From Bacillus alveayuensis (lineage in GTDB: Bacteria > Bacillota > Bacilli > Bacillales > Aeribacillaceae), in assembly GCA_030812955.1 (NCBI GenBank), contig JAUSTR010000004.1:124001-188000 (forward strand): a stretch of 64,000 bases of DNA, in the 5' to 3' direction. Shown one piece after another: positions 1-10,639 of the stretch; position 1 is the stretch's first letter; each line of letters starts with the position of its first letter. The position numbers were made by a program, and so were the translations under genes. The notes under the pieces were generated by a model, which saw nothing but the letters and a program-made list of their open reading frames with translations, searched no databases and was not told where the DNA came from.

Positions 1-132
1 TGAAAAAGAAATGACAATATAGGCATTTTATCTATTCTTTACCGATTGTTAAACATACATTAATAAAAGAAACTCGTTATTTGAATCGGGATCATTCATT
101 GATGAAATAGAAGCTGGAAAGGTGGTGACCGC

Positions 133-870
133 ATGGAAGGAATAACGGAACGTTTTTTTCAAATTGAAAATGAGTGGAATATCATTCACCTTCCTGAAAA
201 ACCGAGTGGATTTGGAGTATTCATTATAGGCGATAAACATCATTATGTTGATGAACATTCGAGCTTTTGGATTCAACATTATGGTAGAAGTCAATTATTG
301 CAATTGTTGATGCTGAAAGGGTATACGATATTTTACTCGAATCTTTATGGCCGAAATTGGGGAAGCCCCGAGGCTGTTTTATTAGCCAAACAGCTTTATC
401 ATCTTGTATTGAAGCGAGAAATTTTAAATAAAAAAATTCATATTTTGGCAGAAGGAATGGGAGCATTAGTTGCGATGGAACTGATGGAATCAATGGCTGA
501 TCGTATTCGTTCCGTCGCGATGCTAAATCCATGTCTAGATTTAAAATCCCAAATACAGCATGAGAAAGAAAACAAATTTTTTTATAAACGGATGTTAAAA
601 GAACTATCAGCCGCTTATCAAATGGAGCCAAAAGAAGTGTTAAACTATTCGTTTCCTCAAATCGAGAATTATCAGTCGGTCGTTCCTGTTCGGATATGGC
701 AAAAAATGTATGGAAGTCCCTATCCGTACCGTCTTCATAGTAAAAAATACGAAGAATGGCGTAAGCAATTAAATTCCCCAATTAAACTGACATTCCATTT
801 TCCTGAAAATTTACACAGAATACACCATATGATCATTCATTTTTTTAAAGAGCATGAGAAGGAATTATAA
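133..870 (+). CDS. yjaU: YjaU-like alpha/beta-hydrolase-fold protein, probably catalytically dead
   Basis: A 245-residue protein starting at ATG behind GGTGGTGACC. It is the first gene of a block that in B. subtilis runs yjaU-yjaV-med-comZ, which supports the YjaU assignment. The strand-turn-helix around residues 102-118 (HILAEGMGALVAMEL) looks like the nucleophile elbow of an alpha/beta hydrolase, but the usual GxSxG reads AEGMG, so the serine nucleophile is a glycine. No signal peptide or membrane segment is visible, so it should be cytoplasmic. Function is unknown; a non-enzymatic role is inferred from the missing serine. Confidence 0.7.
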   Translation: MEGITERFFQIENEWNIIHLPEKPSGFGVFIIGDKHHYVDEHSSFWIQHYGRSQLLQLLMLKGYTIFYSNLYGRNWGSPEAVLLAKQLYHLVLKREILNKKIHILAEGMGALVAMELMESMADRIRSVAMLNPCLDLKSQIQHEKENKFFYKRMLKELSAAYQMEPKEVLNYSFPQIENYQSVVPVRIWQKMYGSPYPYRLHSKKYEEWRKQLNSPIKLTFHFPENLHRIHHMIIHFFKEHEKEL

Positions 871-895
871 GATCATCTTTTCCAATTCATCTAAA

Positions 896-1093
896 GGCTC
901 TTTTCTAAAAGATTGTTGCTTTACTATACGATAGCTTTTCGACTGTCAAGCAAGCGAAACGCTTGCTATGTCACGCGTGTAGCGTGACGTGAACCGAACA
1001 AAAGTCGATGGTCGGACAAATGTGGTTTGTCCGACCACGTGCTTTGTTCGGTTCATAGACAGTCGAAAAGCAACAAAGTTTACGAAAACAGCC
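896..1093 (+). repeat. Palindromic MITE-like repeat, family A, copy 1 (full length)
   Basis: 198 bp with imperfect inverted ends: GGCTCTTTTCTAAAAG at the left and, read inward from the right, GGCTGTTTTCGTAAAC. Inside are three stem-loops (AAGCG/CGCTT; GTCACGC/GCGTGAC; a long GAACCGAACAAA/TTTGTTCGGTTC arm) enclosed by CGACTGTC/GACAGTCG. Flanks are CATCTAAA (888-895) and AATCTAAA (1094-1101), a 7/8 target duplication. It fills the gap between yjaU and yjaV. Confidence 0.85.
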
Positions 1094-1201
1094 AATCTAA
1101 AAGACTAATCTTTTTAATCGTTGCATACGATACAATAAAAAGAGGAATGGATAAACGTTTTTAAGCGGGAATTATAAAGGAGGTGTCGCTCCCGAACAAA
1201 A

Positions 1202-2113
1202 ATGTTTAGGGAGCTTTCATTGAAACGTGTATTAATTGTCGGTGTACAGCAATTTATTAGTTTTCATTTATGCAGCCGTTTATTAGAAGATGGAAGTTTC
1301 GTAGATGGGGTGCTCTTTCAGCCTAACCATTTCCAATATCAGCTATGGGTTGAAGAACAAATGATGTGGCTTGGCCGAAATGCGCAGCTTAAAATATTTC
1401 AAATGAAAGATATTTTCGAAGAGAATCACGTATTTGATTACGATGTCATTTATTATTGTCAATTAGACCCACATGATCCACAATGGCCAAAAGAGTGGAG
1501 AAAAGAAAAAGAAACGTTACAAAAATTATTACCGATTGTGAAAGAAAAGCAATGCCCGATTGTGTTTCTTTCTTCTATTGAAATTTTTGGTGAGGATCAA
1601 GAAGAAATTGTAGCGGAAACAAAACCGATGCCAAGCTCCGAGAAAGGAAAATTTTTTTTACAAATGGAGAAATGGCTCAAAGAACAGATAGTCCAAGACT
1701 CTTATCTTTTTGTTCGCATTCCGACTGTGTACGGCCCTTGGCAGCCCCCTGGACAATGGATGACGGATATGGTGCTAAAGGAGCTTAAAGATCAACAGTT
1801 TCCAAGAAGCAATGATCGGTTAAAGACACCCATACGCGACCTTCTTTATATAGAGGATGTTGTCGATGCACTTCTAGAGCTTGGGAAGATGGAGAGATGG
1901 GAACATCCCATTATTCACATGATCTCTAATTATGAAAAAGATGACATTGAAAAACAGTTATCGAAAAGGAATAATATTCCTTACAAACCAATATATTTGA
2001 ATTTGGAAAATATTATCGTTCCACAAAATCAGAAAAAACTTGAAGAAGGGCTTGATGAACAAAGACATTTCTTAACAAGGTTCAATGCTCTTTTACAGAA
2101 TATCAATAAATAG
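1202..2113 (+). CDS. yjaV: YjaV, degenerate NAD(P)-epimerase/dehydratase-like protein
   Basis: A 303-residue extended-SDR-like protein (VLIVG near residue 10; RIPTVYGPW; a DLLYIEDVVDALLELG segment typical of epimerases). It lacks hallmarks of an active enzyme: the GxxGxxG nucleotide loop reads GVQQFIS, and where the catalytic YxxxK should be the sequence is GKFFLQMEKW with no tyrosine in place. The start ATG is about 15 nt from AAAGGAGGTG (1177-1186), unusually far, but no better in-frame start is seen. It precedes med, as in B. subtilis. Role unknown. Confidence 0.7.
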   Translation: MFRELSLKRVLIVGVQQFISFHLCSRLLEDGSFVDGVLFQPNHFQYQLWVEEQMMWLGRNAQLKIFQMKDIFEENHVFDYDVIYYCQLDPHDPQWPKEWRKEKETLQKLLPIVKEKQCPIVFLSSIEIFGEDQEEIVAETKPMPSSEKGKFFLQMEKWLKEQIVQDSYLFVRIPTVYGPWQPPGQWMTDMVLKELKDQQFPRSNDRLKTPIRDLLYIEDVVDALLELGKMERWEHPIIHMISNYEKDDIEKQLSKRNNIPYKPIYLNLENIIVPQNQKKLEEGLDEQRHFLTRFNALLQNINK

Positions 2114-2304
2114 CTTGTTCTTCCTCTTATTATATGGATAAAATATAAATAAAAAGTTTATTTTTTCGAATTCATGAGGAATCAATAAACTCTAAAAAAG
2201 TGAAAAGCGTTAGAAAAAATGGCTCATCTCCTTGAGGACTCAATTTTTTCATGAATTTTTTTAAGACGATTTATATGAGCCTCTTGAGAAAGGAGTTGCT
2301 TAAC

Positions 2305-3255
2305 ATGCTGAACAAAATCGGAATCATTCTTCTTCTCTTTTTTTTGCTAACAGGTTGCGGACAAGCTCCTTCTCGAGGAAATCTTGAGAAAGTAGGTCTT
2401 TTAGTTCCGGAGACAATCAATGATCAAGTGTGGGGAACAATGGGCTACAAAGGTTTACTAAAAATTCAATCGAAAATGAATGTTGATGTATTTTATAAAG
2501 AAGGAATGGACACGGAGTTTGAAGTGAAGCAAGCGGTTGAGGAATTTCATAAAAAAGGTGTCAATTTAATTTTTGGGCACGGGAATGAATATCAAGCATT
2601 CTTTCGCGAGTTAAAGGATCAATATCCAGATATTCATTTCGTTTTTTTTAATGGTGATGCGAAAGGCCCAAATGTGACAAGTTTAAATTTCAACTCACAT
2701 GCTATGGGGTTTTTTGCCGGAATGGTTGCGAGTCATATGTCCAAAACGAATAAAGTTGGAATAATAGCAGCCTTTGAGTGGCAGCCGGAAGTGGAAGGCT
2801 TTTATCAAGGAGCCACCTATGAGAAAGAAGATGTTCATGTTGAAATTCGCTATATTTTTTCATGGTATAATGTCGACCGAGCATTAAAAGAGTTGGATGA
2901 TCTTATCCACCAAAATGTCGATGTTGTTTATCCAGCAGGAGATGTGTATAATGTACCTGTTATTGAACACTTAAAAGATCGTGGTCTATATGCTATTGGC
3001 TATATTTCTGATCAAGCTGACTTAGGCGAACAAACGGTTTTAACGAGTACCGTGCAACATGTTGATAAATTGTATTTATTAGTTGCCGAACGTTTTAACT
3101 CCGGTAAGTTAGAGGGAGGAAATTTATTTTTTGATTTTCAAGATGGTGTAATTAGTATGGGCAAATATAGCCCACTTGTCGATCAACCTTTTCAAGAAAA
3201 AATACATAATTTCATTGAACGATATCGTGAAACCGGAAAATTACCGAATGAATAA
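2305..3255 (+). CDS. med: Med, BMP-family lipoprotein, positive regulator of comK
   Basis: A 316-residue protein, close to B. subtilis Med. The ATG at 2305 follows AAAGGAG (2290-2296) and begins a lipoprotein signal with lipobox LLTGC (lipidated Cys18); an upstream in-frame ATG at 2251 lacks a good ribosome site. The rest is a substrate-binding fold of the basic membrane protein family (VGLLVPETINDQVWG, IFGHGNEYQ, FAGMVASHMS). In B. subtilis Med raises ComK activity and so competence. It is coupled to comZ, 12 nt downstream. Confidence 0.88.
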   Translation: MLNKIGIILLLFFLLTGCGQAPSRGNLEKVGLLVPETINDQVWGTMGYKGLLKIQSKMNVDVFYKEGMDTEFEVKQAVEEFHKKGVNLIFGHGNEYQAFFRELKDQYPDIHFVFFNGDAKGPNVTSLNFNSHAMGFFAGMVASHMSKTNKVGIIAAFEWQPEVEGFYQGATYEKEDVHVEIRYIFSWYNVDRALKELDDLIHQNVDVVYPAGDVYNVPVIEHLKDRGLYAIGYISDQADLGEQTVLTSTVQHVDKLYLLVAERFNSGKLEGGNLFFDFQDGVISMGKYSPLVDQPFQEKIHNFIERYRETGKLPNE

Positions 3256-3267
3256 GGAGTGAACGAA

Positions 3268-3459
3268 ATGGAACAGCATCCAAAAGCATTTGAATTCATG
3301 CAAATTGCGATGAAATATTTACCTGAAGCTAAGACACAGCTTGATGAACTTGGGATCGAACTAGCTCCAGAAAAACTCCAGCCGATGATTTCTTTACTAA
3401 CAAAAGTGATGGCAGAAGCCTACGAGCTTGGAAAAGAAGAGGCAAAACATGAAGTATAA
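3268..3459 (+). CDS. comZ: ComZ, small competence regulator
   Basis: 63 residues beginning MEQHPKAFEFMQIAMKYLPEAK, matching the helical ComZ family in length and sequence. ATG at 3268 follows AAGGAGTG (3253-3260); a GTG three codons earlier is within the ribosome site and less likely. Known role in B. subtilis: lowers expression of the comG operon, made with Med. The tight med-comZ spacing indicates one transcript. Confidence 0.88.
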   Translation: MEQHPKAFEFMQIAMKYLPEAKTQLDELGIELAPEKLQPMISLLTKVMAEAYELGKEEAKHEV

Positions 3460-3528
3460 TTTAGTGGAAACGAAAAGTATGTTCACCCATTCGTTTTTAA
3501 CTCATTTGAAGTAATCATTGCAAGATCA

Positions 3529-3659
3529 AGAATTTTAAGACTGAATGAAAACTTATGTCTTGAGGAACGAGCCCGAAGAGGAGCGGAGGTTACCAAGAAC
3601 GGTAATGAAGCGCGATGCGGGCGAAGTAACAAAGAATGCGAGCGTTTGCGGGCAGTCTG
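3529..3659 (+). repeat. Structured repeat, family B, copy 1
   Basis: About 131 bp beginning GAATTTTAAGACTGAATG and ending GCGGGCAGTCTG. The ends AGACTG and CAGTCT pair, and an internal GTTACC/GGTAA hairpin is present. Near-identical sequence occurs at 61735-61864 and, inverted, at 19846-19974. It is followed immediately by a terminator hairpin. It could be a mobile repeat or a structured RNA; I do not recognise an RNA family. Confidence 0.8.
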
Positions 3660-3660
3660 A

Positions 3661-3689
3661 AGGGGCGGCCTACATGGTCAGCCCCTTTT
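3661..3689 (+). terminator. Intrinsic terminator abutting family B repeat
   Basis: AGGGGC...GCCCCTTTT stem-loop directly after the family B repeat, downstream of comZ. Confidence 0.7.
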
Positions 3690-3705
3690 CTATACTAGCG
3701 GAATG

Positions 3706-4002
3706 TTAAATTTTCTTTTTAATAAAATCTATAATTGGTGAAAAAGGTTTGAGCAAAGGTTTTAATTGTTTTACCGATTCCATAATCGAATCGATTTGTT
3801 CCATTAATTGAAAATAATCAACATCTTGAATAAGCTGATCGTTTTGCTGCTCACGTTCTCGATTGTTTCGACTTCTCCCAAACATTAACTCTGTGAAAAA
3901 GTCTGTCCGCTCACCTGTTTGTGACTGATTTTCCTCCTGTAATTGTTTTTCAGTACCGCTATTTGCATCATCTTTTTTTATTTTTTCATGCTCATCCATC
4001 AT
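3706..4002 (-). CDS. Small hypothetical protein at the yjzB position
   Basis: 98 residues, with ATG behind GGAAGGTGG (a second ATG follows directly). The first 55 residues are very polar (Asp, Glu, Gln, Asn, Lys); the C-terminal part (VDYFQLMEQIDSIMESVKQL) is predicted helical and ends FSPIIDFIKKKI. No signal or membrane segment. It lies convergent to comZ, where B. subtilis has yjzB, but I cannot confirm homology. Function unknown. Confidence 0.7.
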   Translation of the reverse strand: MMDEHEKIKKDDANSGTEKQLQEENQSQTGERTDFFTELMFGRSRNNREREQQNDQLIQDVDYFQLMEQIDSIMESVKQLKPLLKPFSPIIDFIKKKI

Positions 4003-4114
4003 AACCACCTTCCGAAATTGTACTTACTATCAATCTATGTGATAAAAAATATTTTGAGATAGACATCTGTCTTTTTCCATAAACATGTTGATTATCCATT
4101 GAAAATAAGCTAAA

Positions 4115-4133
4115 ATTAGTACCAAGTCATAAT
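4115..4133 (+). promoter_or_regulatory. FapR operator upstream of fabHA-fabF
   Basis: ATTAGTACCAAGTCATAAT closely matches the FapR box (ATTAGTACCTRGTCTTAAT type). FapR represses fatty-acid and phospholipid genes and is released by malonyl-CoA. A second box lies before fabI at 38477-38495. Confidence 0.85.
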
Positions 4134-4225
4134 ATTTACTGTTAATAATAAGTTGAATGGGACCTTTTTGAATAAATGTGTTCATCGAGGACATTAGTCA
4201 ATTTTTTATAAAGGAGTTGCGCATA

Positions 4226-5158
4226 ATGAAGGCTGGAATAATTGGGATCGGTCGATATGCACCTGAGCGTACGCTAACGAACAAAGACTTAGAGAAAATG
4301 ATGGATACATCGGATGAATGGATTCGTACGAGAACTGGAATTGAAGAACGAAGAATTGCACCAGATGATATCAACACATCGGATATGGGTGTACGTGCGG
4401 CAAAGGAAGCGCTAGAAGATGCTGATATTACCCCTGAGGAAATTGATATGATCTTAGTAGCAACCGTTACACCAGATCAGCCGTTTCCATCGGTTGCATG
4501 TATGCTGCAAGAACAATTAGGAGCTACGAAAGCCGCTGCAATGGATGTAAGTGCTGCATGTGCTGGCTTTATGTATGGAATGGTTACGGCAAAGCAATTT
4601 ATTGAAACAGGAGCCTATAAGCATATATTAGTTGTTGGTGTCGAAAAATTATCGAAAATATTAAATTGGGAAGACCGTACAACAGCTGTATTATTTGGAG
4701 ACGGTGCTGGAGCCGTTGTGCTGGGGCCAGTGAGTGATGATAAGGGAATCCTTTCCTTCGAATTAGGTGCAGATGGAACTGGAGGAAAACATTTATATCA
4801 AGATGAATATGTTGTCATGAATGGACGAGAAGTTTTTAAGTTTGCGGTTCGTCAAATGGGAGAATCGAGTGTGAATGTGTTAGAAAAAGCGGGACTTTCA
4901 AAAGATGATGTTGATTTTCTCATTCCACACCAAGCAAACATTCGGATCATGGAAGCGGCTAGACAGCGATTGGAGCTTCCAGAGGAAAAAATGTCTAAAA
5001 CCATTCATAAATATGGTAATACATCTGCTGCATCGATACCTATTTCTTTATATGAAGAAGTAAAAGCAGGTAAAATTAAAGATGGCGACCTCATCGTCAT
5101 GGTTGGGTTCGGCGGCGGCTTGACATGGGGAGCCATTGCGTTAAGATGGGGAAAATAA
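4226..5158 (+). CDS. fabHA: 3-oxoacyl-[ACP] synthase III (FabHA)
   Basis: 310 residues. Condenses acetyl- or branched acyl-CoA with malonyl-ACP to start fatty-acid synthesis. The KAS III triad is visible: Cys in [10 protein letters not shown], His in PHQANIR, Asn in YGNTSAAS. The ATG at 4226 follows AAGGAG (4211-4216); an earlier in-frame ATG at 4178 would add 16 unlikely residues. It sits directly before fabF, and the FapR box upstream marks the pair as a FapR-controlled operon. Confidence 0.95.
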   Translation: MKAGIIGIGRYAPERTLTNKDLEKMMDTSDEWIRTRTGIEERRIAPDDINTSDMGVRAAKEALEDADITPEEIDMILVATVTPDQPFPSVACMLQEQLGATKAAAMDVSAACAGFMYGMVTAKQFIETGAYKHILVVGVEKLSKILNWEDRTTAVLFGDGAGAVVLGPVSDDKGILSFELGADGTGGKHLYQDEYVVMNGREVFKFAVRQMGESSVNVLEKAGLSKDDVDFLIPHQANIRIMEAARQRLELPEEKMSKTIHKYGNTSAASIPISLYEEVKAGKIKDGDLIVMVGFGGGLTWGAIALRWGK

Positions 5159-5230
5159 AACATGATAAAAAATGAAACTATTCATTGAAGTTATCCGTAT
5201 GACTATCCGGAAAGGTGAGGTGCATCGTTT

Positions 5231-6469
5231 ATGGTGAAGCGTAGAGTAGTAGTAACTGGATTAGGAGCGGTAACTCCACTTGGACTAGATGTAAAAACAA
5301 GCTGGGAAAATGCCATAAAAGGTGTTTCTGGAATAGGTGAGCTTACTCGAGTCAATAAAGATGAATTTCCAGCAAAAGTGGCTGCAGAAATTAACGATTT
5401 TAATCCGGAAAATTTCATGGATCGAAAAGAAGCCCGGAAAATGGATCGCTTTACACAATTTGCTTTAGCAGCTTCTTTTATGGCAGTAAAAGATGCAAAT
5501 TTACAAATAACAGAAGAAAACGCTGAACGAGTTGGTGTTTGGATTGGCTCTGGAATTGGTGGAATGGAAACGTATGAACAACAATTTGAAATATTTATGA
5601 ATAAAGGGGCACGTCGTGTCAGTCCGTTCTTTGTTCCAATGATGATTCCAGATATGGCTGCAGGACAAGTATCGATCGCATTAGGTGCAAAAGGGATGAA
5701 CTCATGTACAGTAACGGCATGCGCTACAGGAACAAACTCCATTGGTGATGCTTTTAAAGCGATTGAACGAGGCGATGCTGATGTGATGATAACAGGTGGA
5801 ACAGAAGCGCCGTTAACGAAAATGGCCTTTGCTGGATTTAGTGCAGCGAAAGCATTATCAACAAATCCAAATCCGAATACAGCAAGCCGACCTTTTGATA
5901 AAAATCGTGATGGATTTATCATGGGAGAAGGCGCAGGAATCCTTGTATTAGAAGAGCTTGAACATGCTCTTAAACGTGGTGCTAATATTTATGCTGAAAT
6001 CGTTGGTTACGGAGCTACTGGAGATGCGTACCACATTACTGCACCAGCCCCTGGTGGTGAAGGCGGCGCTCGTGCAATGAAAATGGCATTGGAAGACGCA
6101 GGTTTAAATCGTGAAGCTGTTGACTATATTAATGCACACGGAACAAGTACAGAGTATAACGATAAATTCGAAACGTTAGCCATTAAAGAAGTGTTTGGTG
6201 ATCATGCTTACAAATTAACCGTAAGCTCAACAAAATCAATGACTGGTCATTTATTAGGTGCTGCAGGCGGAGTTGAAGCGATTTTCTCTGTTCTCGCTAT
6301 TAAAGAAGGGATTATCCCACCAACTATTAACTATGAAACACCAGACCCAGATTGTGACTTAGATTACGCGCCAAATAAGGCGAAAGAAAGAGATGTCCGT
6401 GTGGCGATGAGCAACTCTTTCGGTTTTGGTGGCCACAATGCATCTCTTGTATTTAAAAAGTATGAATGA
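5231..6469 (+). CDS. fabF: 3-oxoacyl-[ACP] synthase II (FabF)
   Basis: 412 residues, essentially the length of B. subtilis FabF. Elongating condensing enzyme of fatty-acid synthesis. Catalytic Cys-His-His set is present: [19 protein letters not shown] and [15 protein letters not shown] start behind GAAAGGTGAGG. Cotranscribed with fabHA (72 nt gap) and ended by a strong terminator at 6477-6511. Long open frames on the opposite strand are compositional shadows. Confidence 0.96.
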   Translation: MVKRRVVVTGLGAVTPLGLDVKTSWENAIKGVSGIGELTRVNKDEFPAKVAAEINDFNPENFMDRKEARKMDRFTQFALAASFMAVKDANLQITEENAERVGVWIGSGIGGMETYEQQFEIFMNKGARRVSPFFVPMMIPDMAAGQVSIALGAKGMNSCTVTACATGTNSIGDAFKAIERGDADVMITGGTEAPLTKMAFAGFSAAKALSTNPNPNTASRPFDKNRDGFIMGEGAGILVLEELEHALKRGANIYAEIVGYGATGDAYHITAPAPGGEGGARAMKMALEDAGLNREAVDYINAHGTSTEYNDKFETLAIKEVFGDHAYKLTVSSTKSMTGHLLGAAGGVEAIFSVLAIKEGIIPPTINYETPDPDCDLDYAPNKAKERDVRVAMSNSFGFGGHNASLVFKKYE

Positions 6470-6476
6470 TGAATAA

Positions 6477-6511
6477 AACCGCTTTACCAATAATGGTAAG
6501 GCGGTTTTTTT
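6477..6511 (+). terminator. Intrinsic terminator of fabHA-fabF
   Basis: AAACCGCTTTACCA/TGGTAAGGCGGTTT stem followed by T7. The sequence just after the T-run (6512-6531) reappears after another terminator at 40258-40281. Confidence 0.9.
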
Positions 6512-6531
6512 ATCATATCGAATTTATATCA

Positions 6532-6560
6532 TAAAGCAACAATCTTTGCGAAAAGAGTCT
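6532..6560 (-). repeat. Solo end fragment of family A repeat
   Basis: AAAGCAACAATCTTT followed by GAAAAGAGTC matches only the AAAAGAGCC-type terminus of the family A MITE. The rest of the element is absent, so this is a decayed or deleted copy. Confidence 0.6.
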
Positions 6561-6646
6561 TTAAAAAATATACGACTAGCGATAAGTTAGGAAATAGTTT
6601 ATTATACATCTATATTCTTAATATTCAAAAAGGTGAGAGAAAATCA

Positions 6647-7024
6647 GTGAAAAAAAGAATGTTTTTTATGTATGTATTGACTTTCATTGCTTTTTGTAGC
6701 GGCTGCGGTCAAAATTTTAGTAAGACATACGTGGACAATATTGGTATAAGAGGGATCATTAAACATTTACAATTAAGTGAAGAGAAAAAGATTATAAGTC
6801 TTTATGTTGAAGGGATTATAGAAGAAGATACGGACTATGATAAGGCGAATATTACGATGACTGATAAGTGCAAGATTATTCGAAAGGATACTAAGGAAAA
6901 GCTAAGTGAAGATGAGCTTAAAATAGGGGCTATGGTTGAAGTGATATTTGATGGTCCTGTATCTGAATCCTATCCTGTACAAGCGAAAGCAAAGGAAATC
7001 AGAATTTTGAGAGGTAGTGATTAA
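6647..7024 (+). CDS. DUF3221-like lipoprotein
   Basis: 125 residues. A lipoprotein signal ends in a CSGC lipobox (Cys20), so the mature protein should be anchored on the outer face of the membrane. The rest (GIRGIIKHLQLSEEKKIISLYVEG ... VEVIFDGPVSESYPVQA) resembles small DUF3221/YobA-type beta-barrel lipoproteins of bacilli. GTG start at 6647 behind AAAAGGTGAGAG; ATG at 6659 is an alternative. It overlaps the next gene by 8 nt, so the two are cotranscribed. Function unknown. Confidence 0.75.
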   Translation: MKKRMFFMYVLTFIAFCSGCGQNFSKTYVDNIGIRGIIKHLQLSEEKKIISLYVEGIIEEDTDYDKANITMTDKCKIIRKDTKEKLSEDELKIGAMVEVIFDGPVSESYPVQAKAKEIRILRGSD

Positions 7025-7358
7025 TTACGTGAAAGAAATCATTCTTGCCATTCGTTTTTTGTTGGAAATTTGTTCGCTCATTGCGCTTGGATACTGGGGA
7101 TATTACCTTGGAAAAGGGGTGGGAATGAAGATTTTTCTTCTTATTTTCATGCCTGTTATGATGATGCTGTTGTGGGGGATGTTCATTTCTCCTAAGGCAT
7201 CTATTCATATCTCGGAATGGTTACGGTTGATTTTAGAATTATTATTGTTTGGGATCGCCGCTTTTGGTTTATACAACTCTGGATTGTTGCTTTTGTCGGG
7301 TATATTCCTCGTATTAGTGATTCTCCAAAGAATTCTATTGACAGTATTAGGAAATTAA
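7017..7358 (+). CDS. YrdB-family (DUF2568) integral membrane protein
   Basis: 113 residues with four hydrophobic segments (about 7-30, 37-57, 65-82, 88-108). The motifs RFLLEICSLIALGYWGYYLG and EWLRLILELLLFGIAAFGLY match the YrdB/DUF2568 family. The GTG start overlaps the end of the lipoprotein gene. Role unknown; the pair may act at the membrane together. Confidence 0.75.
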   Translation: MINYVKEIILAIRFLLEICSLIALGYWGYYLGKGVGMKIFLLIFMPVMMMLLWGMFISPKASIHISEWLRLILELLLFGIAAFGLYNSGLLLLSGIFLVLVILQRILLTVLGN

Positions 7359-7490
7359 AAAAGAGAATAAATCAAATTTTTTATTTTTTTGTTGAATAGA
7401 ATGGTTGTCAATTATTCTTTAAAAATTAGAATGCATAATCACCACGTTTCATTAGCACTCATACAATAAACCGTAAGAGGTGGTTTTAGT

Positions 7491-8279
7491 ATGGGGGTAG
7501 TGAAAACGGATGAATGGCTGAAAAAAGATTCAAATCCAATAAAAATTTGCCAAGAGCTGAAAGCATATTTTCACAGAATGAATGAACGTGAAATTCATCA
7601 TTACTTAAATGAATTCGGTATGTATAAAAGAGTAAGCAAACCATATATTCAACAAATGATCAAATATAATGTTTGGGGTCGTGTAAGGCAATTTTTTAAT
7701 GATTTAAAAGCAAAATGGCAAGGGCCTGATATACCGATTTTTATTTTTCCCGTTGATGAATCGAGCGGCCTTTTATCACGTGATTTCCGCGGGAAATCCG
7801 GCGTTTCGTTTCGTGATAAACTGTTTATGTTTCTCTCTAAGGAAGTTGGTGATGAAGAATTAAAAACGGTTTTAACTCATGAATATCATCATATTTGCCG
7901 ACTATCGATGCATGAAAAAAAAGAAGAACATTACACTTTAATCGATGCCATCATTTTAGAAGGACTTGCGGAGCATGCCGTATGTGAAACAGTTGGTGAA
8001 CAAGCATTAACTGTATGGGTAAAGAAATATTCACCAGGCCAGTTAAACAGATGGTGGAATCTTTGGATAAAACCGAATCAATTGGTAAAAAGAGATGACC
8101 CAAAATATGTACAACTACTTTTTGGTAAGGCATTTTATCCACATATGCTTGGATATGCGTTAGGATATCATATTGTTCGAACATATCATAAAACACATAA
8201 ACTGAATATAAAGGAAACATTTACAATCCCTGTTGATCAGATCGTGGCATTTTATGAAAATCAATTCAAGAATCAGTAA
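7491..8279 (+). CDS. yjaZ: YjaZ, DUF2268 putative zinc metalloprotease
   Basis: 262 residues. An HEYHH motif near residue 130 plus a downstream LEGLAEH glutamate make a gluzincin-type HExxH...E site typical of the DUF2268 family. No signal peptide, so cytoplasmic. ATG behind AAGAGGTGG. It follows fabF as in B. subtilis, but the app oligopeptide-permease operon that follows yjaZ there is missing here. Substrate unknown. Confidence 0.85.
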   Translation: MGVVKTDEWLKKDSNPIKICQELKAYFHRMNEREIHHYLNEFGMYKRVSKPYIQQMIKYNVWGRVRQFFNDLKAKWQGPDIPIFIFPVDESSGLLSRDFRGKSGVSFRDKLFMFLSKEVGDEELKTVLTHEYHHICRLSMHEKKEEHYTLIDAIILEGLAEHAVCETVGEQALTVWVKKYSPGQLNRWWNLWIKPNQLVKRDDPKYVQLLFGKAFYPHMLGYALGYHIVRTYHKTHKLNIKETFTIPVDQIVAFYENQFKNQ

Positions 8280-8287
8280 TCTACTAG

Positions 8288-8327
8288 AAGGATTCAAAGT
8301 CAAATATGGACTAGCGAATCCTTTTTT
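8288..8327 (+). terminator. Intrinsic terminator of yjaZ
   Basis: AAGGATTC/GAATCCTT stem with inner AGTC/GACT pairing, then T6. Confidence 0.85.
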
Positions 8328-8394
8328 CATGGATATTTAGGATGGGGAGGACATATTCTTTAATAAGTGGACAAGTTTCCTAAAGGTGATCAAT

Positions 8395-8616
8395 GTGATA
8401 TTTCGAATCTTTTTTTACTTGATTGGTTTCGGCTTTACAATTGCTGGCGGGGTCAGCTGCATCGCCTATTTAAATATCATGACAACGGGTCATACCTTTT
8501 TCCATTATTTAAAATTTATCTCTACTCGTATTGAATGCTATTTGTTTGTTTTTGGAATCGTCATTTTGTCGATTAGTATTATTTACCCATCATCAGAAGA
8601 TGAAGAAAATACATGA
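8395..8616 (+). CDS. Small two-helix membrane protein
   Basis: 73 residues from GTG at 8395, chosen because AAAGGTG (8382-8388) is then well placed; a GTG at 8386 lies inside the ribosome site. Two hydrophobic helices (about residues 3-25 and 43-62) are joined by a loop with several His and Phe, and the tail is acidic (SSEDEENT). Not recognised as a named family. It sits between yjaZ and yjbA. Confidence 0.65.
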   Translation: MIFRIFFYLIGFGFTIAGGVSCIAYLNIMTTGHTFFHYLKFISTRIECYLFVFGIVILSISIIYPSSEDEENT

Positions 8617-8710
8617 TAAAAAAATTACCCTATATAAGAATATTTTGGAATAAAATATTTTCCCCCTGCCCATAATGAATGACAAACGGTTTGAAGTGAG
8701 GGGTCGAAAG

Positions 8711-9460
8711 ATGTTGTTTCTTCATGATGTATGGGTGAATTGGTTCGAAGGAGAAGAAAATGGGTACAATGTCTGTCATTTTCATGAATGGAGAAAAGAT
8801 GACAGTGTCGAGCTGTTAGAGCAAGTTCCGCTATTGAAAATTGATGCGACCTTATATGATTATATTGAAAATGAATTGCGTGACTTGCCTCAACAATTAT
8901 TAAAAGATGTTTATCAAAAGGCTTATTGTCGAAAAAATCATGAGCGTATTCAGATGGATTATTGTTTTGTTGTTTCTGATGGGCAGGGAATCCTTGCGGT
9001 TGATACCATCGGATATTCCATTCCAATTCGAAAAAGCAGACTGATCCCTAGACAAGAACAACTTGTTTATGACATGATCAAAGATATTGAACCAGAAAAA
9101 TATGAATTTAATCCAGAACTTGTACAAAAGAAAGAATATCATATTTTATCACTTTCTCCTGACTATATGAGGGGCTTGACACGAAAGGAACGTCATTTAA
9201 AGCAGCTTTTGTTTATGGCGCTTGATCAATTGCAATCAACGAGAAATACGGCAGAGATTAAATATTGGTATACGGAATGGAATCCTCACATGTATGAACA
9301 AATACAACATATGAACTTCGATGAAGTGTGGAACAAATTATATACAGAAACAATAGAAGGTTGGTCTGATAGACATTTACATTTATGTGAAGGTTTAATT
9401 AAAGGGCAGCCTTTCTTTGAAAAATTGTGGGAAATGGAGCATGAATCGAAAGTGAATTAA
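8711..9460 (+). CDS. yjbA: YjbA, conserved DUF3603 protein
   Basis: 249 residues starting [23 protein letters not shown], which aligns closely with B. subtilis YjbA from its first residue. The ATG at 8711 is preceded by GTGAGGGG; the in-frame ATG at 8675 would add 12 residues without a ribosome site. Conserved blocks include [12 protein letters not shown] and [12 protein letters not shown]. Cytoplasmic, function unknown. It is convergent with trpS. Confidence 0.88.
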   Translation: MLFLHDVWVNWFEGEENGYNVCHFHEWRKDDSVELLEQVPLLKIDATLYDYIENELRDLPQQLLKDVYQKAYCRKNHERIQMDYCFVVSDGQGILAVDTIGYSIPIRKSRLIPRQEQLVYDMIKDIEPEKYEFNPELVQKKEYHILSLSPDYMRGLTRKERHLKQLLFMALDQLQSTRNTAEIKYWYTEWNPHMYEQIQHMNFDEVWNKLYTETIEGWSDRHLHLCEGLIKGQPFFEKLWEMEHESKVN

Positions 9461-9522
9461 CATGTTCACCTTGAAAATGAATGTCAAAAAATCGATCGAT
9501 TGCTCGAGTCAATAAAATTCAT

Positions 9523-9562
9523 GAAAAAGCCCTTATCCAAAGAAAATATAAGGATAAGGGCT
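9523..9562 (-). terminator. Terminator of trpS
   Basis: On the minus strand AGCCCTTATCC/GGATAAGGGCT followed by TTTTTC, just past the trpS stop. Confidence 0.88.
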
Positions 9563-9568
9563 GATCTT

Positions 9569-10597
<1,029 letters not shown>

Positions 10598-10639
10598 TCA
10601 TCTTTCCTCGTTTTCAACCACATTTTATCAACTAAAAAT

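Noticed and set aside
5203..5922. Long open frame on the minus strand opposite fabF
   Set aside because: Shadow of the fabF coding frame: no ribosome site, odd composition, and fabF is certain.
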